DNA of 64,000 nucleotides, from positions 6,137,501 to 6,201,500 of the forward strand of contig NZ_CP071139.1 of the NCBI RefSeq assembly GCF_017639205.1. The letters are read 5' to 3'. The notes under the pieces are model-generated. The model did not search any database and was not told the origin of the DNA. It saw only the letters and a program-made list of their open reading frames with translations. Source of the DNA: Streptomyces nojiriensis (lineage in GTDB: Bacteria > Actinomycetota > Actinomycetes > Streptomycetales > Streptomycetaceae). The translations under genes were made by a program, and so were the position numbers. This document shows positions 14,963 to 23,901 of this stretch, one piece after another (position 1 is the stretch's first letter; each line of letters opens with the position of its first letter).

Positions 14963-15610
14963 ATGAGTTCTCAGGTTCGTGGTGGGACCAGATGGAAGCG
15001 CTTCGCGCTCGTCATGGTGCCGAGCATCGCGGCCACGGCCGCGGTCGGTGTGGGTCTGGCGCAGGGTGCCCTCGCGGCGTCCTTCAGCGTCTCCGGCCAG
15101 GACTTCAAGGTCTCGGCCGACAAGCTCGACGGTCAGAACCTCATCCAGTACGGCGGCATCGCCAAGGGGCACGATCTCAGCCCCGACGGCAAGGCGCAGA
15201 ACCACCCGGTCACCATCTCCGGGTTCAGCAACGCCAAGATCACCAACATGTGCCAGTCCCTGGTCACCCCGACTCCGCTGGGCCCGATCACGCTCCAGCT
15301 GAAGACCGGTCACAAGGGCACCCCGGCCGAGGCCAGCAACATCTACCTGGATGTGGCCGAGCTCGACACCGACGCCGAGTTCACCAACCTGGACATCGGT
15401 GTCGCGGTCGGTGACGAGAGCCACAAGACCAAGCCGCAGGCCGGTACGGTCTCCAGCCCGTACGCGTTCTCGCAGCGCGCCGACCGGGCCATCCTCACGA
15501 ACGTGAAGCAGAAGGCGTGGGCGACCACGGCGGGCACCTTCAAGCTGCCCAACCTGAAGCTGCGCCTTCTCGGTGGCGACCAGCCCTGCTACCAGGACAT
15601 CAAGGACTGA
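14963..15610 (+). CDS. DUF6230 secreted protein
   Basis: A 215-residue protein with a signal sequence or anchor (basic start WKRF, hydrophobic about 14-33, possible cleavage at ALAAS). The mature part is beta-rich with GQDFKVSADKLDGQNLIQYG and two well-separated cysteines that could form a disulfide. I recognise it as the DUF6230 family that in streptomycetes precedes a DUF6114 membrane protein; some databases call it a cholesterol-esterase-like protein, with no support visible here (no GxSxG motif). A near-perfect AGAAGGAGG ribosome-binding site precedes ATG 14963, so strong translation is expected. Confidence 0.78.
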   Translation: MSSQVRGGTRWKRFALVMVPSIAATAAVGVGLAQGALAASFSVSGQDFKVSADKLDGQNLIQYGGIAKGHDLSPDGKAQNHPVTISGFSNAKITNMCQSLVTPTPLGPITLQLKTGHKGTPAEASNIYLDVAELDTDAEFTNLDIGVAVGDESHKTKPQAGTVSSPYAFSQRADRAILTNVKQKAWATTAGTFKLPNLKLRLLGGDQPCYQDIKD

Positions 15611-15627
15611 TCAGTCCCCGTGTCTGA

Positions 15628-15671
15628 CCGGACGGGCGGGTGGTGACAGCCGTCGCCCCCCGCCCGTCCGG
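15628..15671 (+). terminator. Hairpin between the DUF6230 and DUF6114 genes
   Basis: CCGGACGGGCGGG (15628-15640) and CCCGCCCGTCCGG (15659-15671) form a 13-bp perfect stem with an 18-nt loop. No T-run follows, so it may be a partial terminator or an RNA-stability element that lowers expression of the two downstream genes relative to the secreted protein. Confidence 0.55.
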
Positions 15672-15718
15672 GCTCCACAGAGTTCTCAAGTACCACCGTT
15701 TCCAGGGAGCTGTTGTCC

Positions 15719-16315
15719 ATGAACCCCCAGGCCCCGGTTTACGTGCGCGCAGAAGACGACGCCTGGCCCACCGTGGTGTACTACCACTTCCATGCCTGGA
15801 GCGGCCGCCGTCCCTTCTGGGCCGGGTTGTTCACGCTCCTCGGTGGCTTCCCGATCGCATACTTCCCCTACGCGGACCTCCGGCTGGGCAACATCAGCCT
15901 CGCGATGGCCACCACCGGCGGCGCCGGCGCACTGATCATCGGTGTACTGCTGATCACGCTGGGCCTGGCGCTCTGGTTCCAGGAGGCCATCCGCGTCTTC
16001 GCCGGCGTGGCCGCGATCCTGCTCGCCCTGGTCTCGATCCCGGTGTCCAACCTCGGCGGCTTCTTCGTCGGCTTCATCTTCTCCATGGTCGGCGGCGCCC
16101 TCGCCCTGTCCTGGGCGCCGGGCAAGCCGGCGGAGGAGGGCGAGCAGCCGGCGGGCGGACAGCAGCCGGGCGTCGTCCACCTGAGCAAGGCGGACGCGAT
16201 GGCGGACATGGGCGTCCAGGGAACCCAGGGTCTTCCGGGTCCCGGTGCGACGGAAACGGCACACGCGAGCGAGACGACTGCCCACGCCGATGGCGGGAGG
16301 AACAGTGCGGGGTGA
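15719..16315 (+). CDS. DUF6114 membrane protein
   Basis: A 198-residue integral membrane protein with four hydrophobic segments between about residues 30 and 132, preceded by a soluble aromatic-rich start (WPTVVYYHFHAW) and followed by a hydrophilic tail rich in Gly, Gln and Ala. This is the architecture of DUF6114; function unknown. ATG 15719 is preceded by AGGGAGC at 12 nt; an in-frame TTG at 15713 sits closer and is an alternative start. Its stop overlaps the GTG start of the next gene by 11 nt, so the two are translationally coupled. Confidence 0.78.
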   Translation: MNPQAPVYVRAEDDAWPTVVYYHFHAWSGRRPFWAGLFTLLGGFPIAYFPYADLRLGNISLAMATTGGAGALIIGVLLITLGLALWFQEAIRVFAGVAAILLALVSIPVSNLGGFFVGFIFSMVGGALALSWAPGKPAEEGEQPAGGQQPGVVHLSKADAMADMGVQGTQGLPGPGATETAHASETTAHADGGRNSAG

Positions 16316-17627
16316 CGAGACGCAGCGGGGCGTGGCCCCTGGCGCAGAGTCCCGTGTAGTGAAGGGGCCGCGCCACGCGGCGCCCAGGAAGTCGCTGCTG
16401 AACAAGATCCAGATACCCGTCGGCAAGACGATGGCGCTCGCGGCGATGCCGACGGCCGTGTTCGTCGGGATGGGCATGGCGCCGAAGCTCGCCGTGGCCG
16501 ACGACAAGGAGATCCCCTTCGCGCCCGGCCCGTGTGTGACGCGGTCCGACGAACCCGCGGAGACCGAGTCGAAGTCCCCGTCGCCCACGCCCACGCCCTC
16601 GACGACGCCTTCGCCGAGCACGTCGCCCAGCGCGACGCCCTCTCCGTCGGCATCGGCATCGGCGGCCGCGAAGGAGAAGGCGAAGCCGACCACGTCTCCG
16701 TCGGCGGCCAAGCCCCCGGTGACGAACGAGAAGGCCCCGGCCACCACGCCGGCTCCGGACCCGACCAAGGCCACGAACCCGCTGGACCCGCTGGGTGTCG
16801 GCGACGCGCTCAAGAACCTCGTCGACGAGCTCGGCAGGCCCCTCAAGGACGCGACGGCGAAGGCGACCCCGACGCCCGCGCCCACCCCGTCGGGCACGGC
16901 CACGGCGGCCCCGACCCCTGACCCGTCCGCGGACGCGATCCGCGAAGCGGCGAAGAAGGCCGGTGTCGACGTCAAGGAGCTGTCCGAGGAGGTCAAGAAG
17001 ACCGAGAAGGACCCCAAGAACGAGACGGGCGAGGACAAGGCCAAGGACGAAGCCAAGGACGACAAGTCCAAGGCCGAGGACGACAAGTCCAAGGACAAGG
17101 ACAAGGCCGAAGAGCCGAAGGACCCGGACGGGAAGCAGCCCTTCCCGTGCCCGACCTACGACGCCAAGGCACTGGCCGACGCCGAACTGGAGCAGGGCGT
17201 CCCGCTCCTGCCGGACGAGCCCTGGTACCTCGACAGCTCCCTGCTGACCCTCTACGGCCTGGACTACCACGGCATCGTCGAGGTGAAGACGGCCGGCGGC
17301 AAGACCAAGAAGGTCCTGAAGTTCACCGCGGACTCGCTGGACATCAAGGACCTGTACCAGACGGTCGGCAAGTCGGGGAACGTCGCCCACCTGAAGTCGC
17401 GTCCGGGCTCCACGTCCAAGATCCGCGGCGGCACGGTGACGATGTACACCGAGAGCCTCAAGGGCAACCTGTTCGGTCTGATCCCGATCGAGTTCACCCC
17501 GAACAGCCCGCCGCCCCTGAACGTCCCGTTCGCGTTCTTCACGAACGTCAAGGTCGTCCAGGCCGGCCAGTTCGGCGGCACGCTCACCGTTCCGGGCCTG
17601 AAGAACTACATCGGCCCGCCGGAGTAG
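16305..17627 (+). CDS. Exported low-complexity Pro/Ser/Thr- and Lys/Asp-rich protein
   Basis: A 440-residue protein. A basic N-terminus (PRHAAPRKSLLNK) leads to a hydrophobic segment at about 41-56 (signal peptide or anchor, ending near APKLAVADD). Then come a Ser/Pro/Thr-rich stretch that looks like a cell-wall spacer, a second Thr/Pro/Ala spacer, a Lys/Asp/Glu-rich region (about 220-275) and a C-terminal folded domain of about 150 residues with several beta-type motifs (SKIRGGTVTMYTESLKG, VPFAFFTNVKVVQAGQFGG). GTG 16305 is preferred because GGGAGG precedes it by 4 nt; ATG 16290 is in frame. It is the third gene of the DUF6230-DUF6114 operon and probably works with them at the cell surface. 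Function unknown. Confidence 0.75.
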   Translation: MRGDETQRGVAPGAESRVVKGPRHAAPRKSLLNKIQIPVGKTMALAAMPTAVFVGMGMAPKLAVADDKEIPFAPGPCVTRSDEPAETESKSPSPTPTPSTTPSPSTSPSATPSPSASASAAAKEKAKPTTSPSAAKPPVTNEKAPATTPAPDPTKATNPLDPLGVGDALKNLVDELGRPLKDATAKATPTPAPTPSGTATAAPTPDPSADAIREAAKKAGVDVKELSEEVKKTEKDPKNETGEDKAKDEAKDDKSKAEDDKSKDKDKAEEPKDPDGKQPFPCPTYDAKALADAELEQGVPLLPDEPWYLDSSLLTLYGLDYHGIVEVKTAGGKTKKVLKFTADSLDIKDLYQTVGKSGNVAHLKSRPGSTSKIRGGTVTMYTESLKGNLFGLIPIEFTPNSPPPLNVPFAFFTNVKVVQAGQFGGTLTVPGLKNYIGPPE

Positions 17628-17640
17628 TCCCGTAGGCCGA

Positions 17641-17678
17641 ACGAAGCTCCCGGCAGTAGATACTGCCGGGAGCTTCGT
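17641..17678. terminator. Bidirectional terminator
   Basis: A 17-bp perfect stem (17641-17657 with 17662-17678) and a 4-nt loop, between the convergent Lys-rich-protein operon and the toxin-immunity pair. It should stop transcription from both sides. Confidence 0.8.
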
Positions 17679-17692
17679 CGTTCACCGGTCGC

Positions 17693-18214
17693 TCACGGGG
17701 TCCAGACGACCTCCCGGACCGGGCCGAATGGCAGGTCGGGCCCCTGGGCGAAATCCAGCCAGCGCTCGTAGGCGCCGCGCCCCTGGAGCCGGATCCCATG
17801 GAAGTACCCCGGGTCGGCGAACAGGTGCCAGGAGTTCTCGAACTCGAACTCGATACACCTGATGACGCTCTCGGACGCGACCGCCCCGTCTCTGACGGCA
17901 CACCGGATGCGGGTGATCCGGAAAGAGGACTGGTCCTCGTCGAGGAACAGCCTGCCGTAGGAGCTCGTGGCGAACTCCTCGTCCTCTTCGAGGGTTTCCG
18001 GACGCTCAGGCCGATTTACGGGCCGGAAGGTCAGGTAGTCCTCGGACGGGGGCACCTCGAACCGGACGAGATCGTTCTCCCTGGCCAGGTAGAAGGCCCT
18101 GGTCAGGGCGACGAACCGCGGGTACGCGCCGTCCCTGTCGACGTATCCGGGAATCTCGATGTCGAGGACCGGTGTCCGCGCCAGCAGGGAGGCCAGGGGT
18201 GCGATGCCTGCCAT
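17693..18214 (-). CDS. Probable immunity protein of the adjacent toxin-like protein
   Basis: A 173-residue cytoplasmic-looking protein with no signal peptide or membrane segment. It is acidic, with an LEEDEEF patch at about 76-82, and rich in aromatics toward the C-terminus (NSWHLFADPGYFHGI). I do not recognise a named family. It starts 18 nt after the stop of the large toxin-like gene and is codirectional. This is the classic place, size and charge of an immunity gene in polymorphic toxin systems. GAGGAAGG precedes ATG 18214. Immunity function is inferred from context only. Confidence 0.6.
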   Translation of the reverse strand: MAGIAPLASLLARTPVLDIEIPGYVDRDGAYPRFVALTRAFYLARENDLVRFEVPPSEDYLTFRPVNRPERPETLEEDEEFATSSYGRLFLDEDQSSFRITRIRCAVRDGAVASESVIRCIEFEFENSWHLFADPGYFHGIRLQGRGAYERWLDFAQGPDLPFGPVREVVWTP

Positions 18215-18232
18215 GATGTGCCTTGTCCTTCC

Positions 18233-21200
18233 TCACAGCATTTGGATGCTCTTGTCCATGCCCATTCCGGACTCCAGCAGAGTCTGGAACTCACCATTCG
18301 GCTTGAGTACCACGGTGAGTCCCTCGCCGCGGAAGATGAGCTTCTGGGAGTAGGTTCCGTCGGCGTCGGGCCTGGGCAGAGTGCCTACTCCTTCGAACTT
18401 GAGCCGCTGGTCCTTCAAGACCAGCTGGGTGAGGTCGTCGAGGAATTCCTGTCCCTCGTCCTCCTTCCATTTCCCGTACTTCTTACCGAGAAGCTTCTCC
18501 GTCAGGCCCTTGTGATCCCGGAAGTGGTTCTTCAGGTTGGGGCCACGAGTGACGCTCTTGATGCACGGAATCTCGGGGGTTTCGCTCTGCGCTGCGGACA
18601 CCGCCCGTCCAGGCGTGCCCTTCAGAAATGCGCCGGACGCGGCCAGGGACTTGGGCTTGATCAGGCAGACCGGTACCGTTTTGCCGTTCTTGCGGACCTT
18701 CTCGATGATGCCCTTGAGGCGCTTGAGGGAGCGGGCCCCGGCCTCCGCGGCGTCGAAGAACTTGTAGACGCGGGTGGTCACCTTGTAGATGGCCTCGATG
18801 ACGTCCCCGACCTTCTTGATCGGGATCAGCGAGCTGGCCACGTCGAACAGGGCCCACAGGCAGGGCTCGATCTCTCGGGTCGCGAAGCAGGCCTTGATGT
18901 TGTCCAGGCCCAGCATCGAGATGAGGATGTCGCCGCCGTTCGCGACGAGCCAGTCGACGATGCTCGCACCGACCGAGGCCCGGGCCGCACGGTACTCGTC
19001 CACGCAGGTCTGACCGCACTCGGCCAGGAGGACGGCTTCCTCGTCGGCGGCGAGCGGTGCGCCCGGGGTGACACCGGCGACACCGGTGTTGCCGGTCTGC
19101 ATCGCCTTCTTGCGGTCTTCCTCCTGCTCCCGGCGCTCCTCTTCCTCGGCCCGGTCGGCCGCGGCGTCCGCGTCCTTGGCCGCCTGGTTGGCGTTGGCCG
19201 CGGCCGTCTCGGCCTTGGTGGCGTAGCCTTCGGACTTGGTCGCGGCGGTGTTCGCGGCGTTCGCGTCGCGGGTGGCGGCGTTGGCGGACGCGCGGGCGTT
19301 GGTAGCGCTCTTCTCCGCCTCGGTGGCCTCATTGTTCGCCCCGAGCGCCTCGTTCGCGGCGTCCTTGGCGGCGCTCTTCGCGTAGAAGGCGTCCGTACCC
19401 GCCTGGGTGCTGTACTCCTTCGTCTTCTCGTCCGCCTTCTTGGCGGCATCGGCGGCCCGGGCGGCTTCCGCCGCCGAGCCGCGCGCCGCCGCCATGGACT
19501 TCAGCGCCGCCGCGGAGTCGGCAGCAGCCGTAGCCGCTGCCTGGGCGGCGAGCTTCGCGTCACCGGAGGCCTTGTCTGCCAGCGCCTTCGCCGTGGCGGC
19601 GGCCTTCTCCGCCTCGTTGGCCTTGGCGGTGGCCGCAGCGGCCTGCTGCTCGGCGTGCGTCTTGGACGACTGGCCGACCAGGACGGCGAAGGCGGCCGCG
19701 GAGTCGGTCTCCCGGTACGGGGTACCCATCGCGATGGCGGTGTTGGCCGGCTGGATCGCCTGGGCCGCCGAGTCGCGTGCGGCCGAAGCGGCCTGGCTGG
19801 TGGCGTAGGCGTGTCCGGCGGTGACGGCCGACCAAGCGGCAGTCTTGATCGACTCGGTACGGGCGGCTGCGGCCTCAGTGCTCGCCTTGAGCGCTGCGGC
19901 CTGGGCCGTCTTGGCGTCAGCCTCGGCCTTGGTGGCATTCACCGAGGCGGCGTCGGAGGCGTCGATGGCGTCGGCAGCCGCAGCGTGTGCGGTCGCGGCG
20001 GCGGCTTCGCTGGTCTCGTATGCGGACCAGGCCTTGTCCGCGGCGCTGTTGGCACGTTGCGCCGCGGCATCCGCGCGGGTCGCGGCGGCGCGAGCGTTGA
20101 CGGCGGCAGTTGCCGCGTCGTCGGCAGCCTGATGGGCGGCGGTCGCTGCGGTCGCCGCATTGTTCGCGGCGGTGCGGGCCTCGGTGGCCGCCTTCCGGGT
20201 CGCCGCGGCGGCCTCGTCGCCCGAGTGGGCCGCGGCCGCAGATTCGAGTGAGGCAGCGCGTGCGGCCGTGGCCTGCTTGTTGCGCTCTGCCTCGGTCGCC
20301 TTGTCACGGGCCTCGGTGGCCCGTTGCTCGGCGTTCTCCGCCTTCTGCAGCTCGTCCCAAGCCGTCCCTGCGGACGACTGGGCGGCGGTACGGGCGTGCC
20401 CCGCCATCTCCCGTTCGTTCGCCGCGCGCTGTTCGGCTGCTTGGGCCTTGCCGCGCTCGGTGGCAGCCTTCTGCCGTTCCGCCGCCGCGGTGGCCTTCTC
20501 CTTCTCGGCCTTCGCCCGCTCGGTCTTGGCCGTCTCGGCGGCCTTGCGGGCGGTCTCCTGCGCGGCCTCGGCCGTGGCCTGGGCGGCCTTCGCCTTGGTG
20601 GCGTTGTCCGCGGCCTCCTTGGCCTGGGCCGCAGCCGATGCGGCGGCGGCCTTGGCCTGGGCGGCGGCCTCCTGGGCGGCGACGCGGCGGAACTCGGTGT
20701 TCAGCGCGTGCGACTGGGTCTGGGCCAGCGAGTACAGGGTCTTGCTGTCCGCGACGGTCGCCTTCGAGGCGTTCGACGCGGTCAGGGCTGCCTTCGAGGC
20801 GGCCTCCGCAGCCGCGGCCGAGGCCTTGGCGACCTGAGCGGACTGCTGAGCGAAGAGCAGGCCACGCCCGCGCGGGGCCTTGGTCGCGTCCGCGATGGCC
20901 CACGCCTTGTTCTGGGCGGTGTTGGCCTTGTCGGCGGCCGTCTTGGCGGTCGCCGAGGCGGTCGCCGCGATCTTCGCCTGGTCGGCGGCCTTGGTGCGGG
21001 CGGTGGCGAGGTCCTTGTCGGCCTGGGTGAACACGGCGGCCGCAGGCCGGTTGGACGCGTTCGCGGGCTGGTCGGCCCAGTACTTCTGCCAGGTCAGGAT
21101 CTGGTCGGCGAGCCACGCCTGCCCGAGCGACTCGATCATCGCTTCGGCGGCTTTGCGGGTCTCAGCAGCGGCGCTTACCTCGGCGTTGACGATCTCGTTG

Positions 21201-22102
21201 CGCGAGGTGGTCTGGCCGGCGTACTCCTGCTCCCACTCCAGGTGCGCGGTGACGACGATCGGCGACATGACCCGGTAGTAGTCGATCGGGTTGCGGCTGT
21301 CGCAGGCGCCCCAGGCGGCCTTCATCGCCTCGACCTCAAGGCGGAACTCGACCGACCCCTCGGCCGGCGTCTGCTTCATGAAGCCGCCGAGCCGCAGGTA
21401 GCGGGCGACGTCGCTGGCCGTCGCGGCGCCGTAGTTGAGCTCGGTCTTGTCCGCGTCGAGGACGGAACCAGTGACGAAATCCAGGTTCGGGTCCTGCCCC
21501 TTGAGCTGGGCGGCCAGTGCCCTCGCCTTGTCCGCCGCGGCCTTGGTGGCGGGCGCGTGTCCGTCCTCACCGAGCCGGTAGTACAGGTTCCGCTGGTCGT
21601 AGGTGAAGGCGACGATGTCTTTGTCGAACTGGGGGGCGTACTGGGAGACCCCACCGCGGCTGCCGGTTTCCCAGTAGACCTTGTTGGACGCCTGCCAGCG
21701 GTCCCGCCGGTCGATGGACGCGACGAAGGAGCCCTCGTAGGCGTCGCGGTCCTTGAGCATGGCCTGGCGCAGCGGGTCCATGCCCATGACCGGGTCGGTG
21801 GCCGTGGCCAGCTCCGCAGGCGTGCCGGTCAGGGCCTTGGCCGCCGACTTCTTCAGCTCGGGCCCGCCGACGTGCAGGGCGAATCCGCCCGAGCAGCGGT
21901 CCAGCCGGGCTTGTGCGCCCAGGCTGATCGGCCGGTACTGCGGTTCGTCGTCCGGCGGTACCTCGACCGCGGAGGCCGGGGCGGCGCTGATGAGGCCGGC
22001 CAGCAGGGCGGCGCTGGTGGCCAGCGCGGTGCCGGCGAGGCCGCGCCGTACCGCGGCCCGGACAGCGGGGCTTCTCCCCCGCAGGAGTGTGGATCTGCGC
22101 AC
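18233..22102 (-). CDS. Secreted polymorphic-toxin-like protein with long Ala-rich coiled coil
   Basis: A 1289-residue protein. A signal peptide (Arg-rich start, hydrophobic about 22-44, ending APASA) is followed by an N-terminal domain of about 300 residues (YYRVMSPIVVTAHLEWEQ near 275-292). Residues about 350-1005 are an Ala/Lys/Glu-rich helical rod ending in a Glu/Arg-rich tip. Then come a Cys-containing hydrophobic segment at about 1050-1125 (ILISMLGLDNIKACF) resembling pretoxin regions, and a distinct C-terminal domain from about 1185 with NHFRDHKGL and FRGEGLTVVLKPNGEFQ. That order of conserved stalk, hydrophobic pretoxin and variable tip plus a downstream small gene fits a contact or secreted toxin. 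The tip loosely resembles BECR-type RNase toxins (His near the start, G-x-G-x-x-V strand), which is inference. The start is GTG 22102, with AAGGAAC upstream. Confidence 0.7.
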   Translation of the reverse strand: MRRSTLLRGRSPAVRAAVRRGLAGTALATSAALLAGLISAAPASAVEVPPDDEPQYRPISLGAQARLDRCSGGFALHVGGPELKKSAAKALTGTPAELATATDPVMGMDPLRQAMLKDRDAYEGSFVASIDRRDRWQASNKVYWETGSRGGVSQYAPQFDKDIVAFTYDQRNLYYRLGEDGHAPATKAAADKARALAAQLKGQDPNLDFVTGSVLDADKTELNYGAATASDVARYLRLGGFMKQTPAEGSVEFRLEVEAMKAAWGACDSRNPIDYYRVMSPIVVTAHLEWEQEYAGQTTSRNEIVNAEVSAAAETRKAAEAMIESLGQAWLADQILTWQKYWADQPANASNRPAAAVFTQADKDLATARTKAADQAKIAATASATAKTAADKANTAQNKAWAIADATKAPRGRGLLFAQQSAQVAKASAAAAEAASKAALTASNASKATVADSKTLYSLAQTQSHALNTEFRRVAAQEAAAQAKAAAASAAAQAKEAADNATKAKAAQATAEAAQETARKAAETAKTERAKAEKEKATAAAERQKAATERGKAQAAEQRAANEREMAGHARTAAQSSAGTAWDELQKAENAEQRATEARDKATEAERNKQATAARAASLESAAAAHSGDEAAAATRKAATEARTAANNAATAATAAHQAADDAATAAVNARAAATRADAAAQRANSAADKAWSAYETSEAAAATAHAAAADAIDASDAASVNATKAEADAKTAQAAALKASTEAAAARTESIKTAAWSAVTAGHAYATSQAASAARDSAAQAIQPANTAIAMGTPYRETDSAAAFAVLVGQSSKTHAEQQAAAATAKANEAEKAAATAKALADKASGDAKLAAQAAATAAADSAAALKSMAAARGSAAEAARAADAAKKADEKTKEYSTQAGTDAFYAKSAAKDAANEALGANNEATEAEKSATNARASANAATRDANAANTAATKSEGYATKAETAAANANQAAKDADAAADRAEEEERREQEEDRKKAMQTGNTGVAGVTPGAPLAADEEAVLLAECGQTCVDEYRAARASVGASIVDWLVANGGDILISMLGLDNIKACFATREIEPCLWALFDVASSLIPIKKVGDVIEAIYKVTTRVYKFFDAAEAGARSLKRLKGIIEKVRKNGKTVPVCLIKPKSLAASGAFLKGTPGRAVSAAQSETPEIPCIKSVTRGPNLKNHFRDHKGLTEKLLGKKYGKWKEDEGQEFLDDLTQLVLKDQRLKFEGVGTLPRPDADGTYSQKLIFRGEGLTVVLKPNGEFQTLLESGMGMDKSIQML

Positions 22103-22323
22103 GTGTTTTGCCTGTTCCTTCGGAATGGAAATGGGCAGCCCGAAGGAAGGTGCGTGGACGTGTATGCGCTGGTCAGGCGCGAATGATGAGCGGTATGCCT
22201 TCCCCCAAGGCGTGCACTGACAGTTTCATGATCCTCTTACCGCCGGTAGCGCTTTTTCGGACACGCTACTCATAAGTAGGAATCGCACAGCGGAGTCACA
22301 GGTTCCGCCGGGCCGGGGGACGC
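22103..22323. other. Upstream region of the toxin-like gene
   Basis: Gene-free stretch between the pyk terminator and the toxin-like gene on the minus strand. It is AT-richer than its surroundings near 22220-22290. No clear -35/-10 pair was identified. It must hold the toxin promoter, since the 24-bp hairpin at 22324-22374 separates it from pyk. Confidence 0.4.
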
Positions 22324-22374
22324 ACCGAGGGCGGCACCCCGGATCCGTTGCGGATCCGGGGTGCCGCCCTCGGT
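22324..22374. terminator. Very strong 24-bp hairpin terminator after pyk
   Basis: Arms 22324-22347 and 22351-22374 are perfectly complementary over 24 bp with a 3-nt loop, 36 bp after the pyk stop. It ends the pta-ackA-pyk transcript ahead of the toxin-like gene. There is no T-run, as is common in high-GC actinobacteria. Confidence 0.8.
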
Positions 22375-22409
22375 CTCTGTGCGGCAGAGGTGGAGCGGGG
22401 CCGGCGGTG

Positions 22410-23840
22410 TCAGGCGCGGGTGTCGCCGCCCAGGTGGTGGACGCGGACCATGTTGGTGGTGCCGGGGACGCCGGGGGGCGAGCCGGCGGTGATGATCATG
22501 ATGTCGCCCTCGTTGTAGCGGCCCAGCTTCAGCAGCTCGCCGTCCACCAGGTCGACCATGGCGTCGGTGGTGTCCACGTGCGGGACGACGTACGAGTCCA
22601 CGCCCCAGCTCAGCGTCAGCTGGTTGCGGGTGTTGACGTCGGTGGTGAAGGCCAGGATCGGCTGGGTCACGCGGTAGCGCGACAGGCGTCGGGCGGTGTC
22701 GCCGGACTGGGTGAAGGCGATCAGCGACTCGGCGTCGAGGAAGTCCGCGATCTCGCACGCCGCACGGGCGACGGAGCCGCCCTGGGTACGGGGCTTCTTG
22801 CCCTGGACCAGCGGCTGGAGGCCCTTGGAGAGGAGCTCCTCCTCGGCCGCCGTGACGATCTTCGACATCGTCTTGACGGTCTCGATCGGGTAGGCGCCGA
22901 CCGAGGACTCGGCCGACAGCATGACCGCGTCCGCGCCGTCGAGGATGGCGTTGGCGACGTCGGACGCCTCCGCGCGCGTCGGGCGGGAGTTGGTGATCAT
23001 CGACTCCATCATCTGGGTCGCGACGATCACCGGCTTGGCGTTGCGGCGGCACATCTCGATGAGCCGCTTCTGGACCATCGGGACCTTTTCGAGCGGATAC
23101 TCGACGGCGAGGTCGCCACGGGCCACCATGACCGCGTCGAAGGCGTCGACCACGGCCGCCATGTTCTCGACGGCCTGCGGCTTCTCCACCTTCGCGATGA
23201 CGGGGACCCGGCGGCCCTCCTCGTCCATCACCTTGTGGACGTCCTTGACGTCGTTGGCGTCGCGTACGAAGGACAGGGCGACCATGTCGCAGCCCATCCG
23301 CAGGGCGAAGCGGAGGTCGTCGACGTCCTTCTCCGACAGGGCGGGGACGTTCACGGCGGCACCCGGCAGGTTGATGCCCTTGTGGTCCGAGATGACACCG
23401 CCCTCGATGACGATGGTCCGCACCCGCGGGCCCTCGACCTCGGTCACCCGGAGCTCGACGTTTCCGTCGTTGATCAGGATCTGGTCACCCTTGGCGACGT
23501 CGCCCGGGAGGCCCTTGTAGGTGGTGCCGCAGATGGACTTGTCACCCGGGACGTCCTCGGTGGTGATGGTGAACTCGTCACCGCGCACCAGCTCGACGGG
23601 ACCCTCGGCGAAGGTCTCCAGGCGGATCTTCGGGCCCTGGAGGTCGGCGAGGACGCCGACGGCGCGCCCGGTGTCCTCGGAGACCTGCCGGACGCGGTCG
23701 TACCGCTCCTGGTGTTCTGCCTGGGACCCGTGGCTGAAGTTGAATCGGGCCACGTTCATACCTGCCTCGATGAGCGCTTTCAGCTGCTCATACGAGTCGA
23801 CGGCGGGGCCCAGCGTGCAGACAATTTTGGAACGGCGCAT
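22410..23840 (-). CDS. pyk: Pyruvate kinase
   Basis: A 476-residue pyruvate kinase (phosphoenolpyruvate + ADP to pyruvate + ATP). The family's features are all present: N-terminal RRSKIVCTLGP, NFSHG, the B-domain from about 70 to 170, the active-site VIAKVEKPQAVEN and ARGDLAVE, TQMMESM, and a C-terminal regulatory domain with FTQSGDTARRLS. Length is normal. ATG 23840 has AGGAT upstream. It is last of the pta-ackA-pyk run, 61 bp after ackA. S. coelicolor has two pyruvate kinases; this one corresponds by context to SCO5423 (Pyk2). Confidence 0.96.
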   Translation of the reverse strand: MRRSKIVCTLGPAVDSYEQLKALIEAGMNVARFNFSHGSQAEHQERYDRVRQVSEDTGRAVGVLADLQGPKIRLETFAEGPVELVRGDEFTITTEDVPGDKSICGTTYKGLPGDVAKGDQILINDGNVELRVTEVEGPRVRTIVIEGGVISDHKGINLPGAAVNVPALSEKDVDDLRFALRMGCDMVALSFVRDANDVKDVHKVMDEEGRRVPVIAKVEKPQAVENMAAVVDAFDAVMVARGDLAVEYPLEKVPMVQKRLIEMCRRNAKPVIVATQMMESMITNSRPTRAEASDVANAILDGADAVMLSAESSVGAYPIETVKTMSKIVTAAEEELLSKGLQPLVQGKKPRTQGGSVARAACEIADFLDAESLIAFTQSGDTARRLSRYRVTQPILAFTTDVNTRNQLTLSWGVDSYVVPHVDTTDAMVDLVDGELLKLGRYNEGDIMIITAGSPPGVPGTTNMVRVHHLGGDTRA

Positions 23841-23901
23841 GACTGGATCCTATCGGTTTGTTTCGTAGCGGAATATTCAGGCTGGTGGAAAGTCCAAGTG
23901 A

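Noticed and set aside
17798..20251. Long open frame on the plus strand (817 codons) opposite the toxin-like gene
   Set aside because: It is the reverse complement of the Ala-rich repeat region; Gly/Leu/Arg-rich with no domain, no ribosome-binding site. High-GC DNA leaves such antisense frames open.
22324..22374. 24-bp inverted repeat as an insertion-sequence end
   Set aside because: No transposase, no target duplication; position after pyk fits a terminator.
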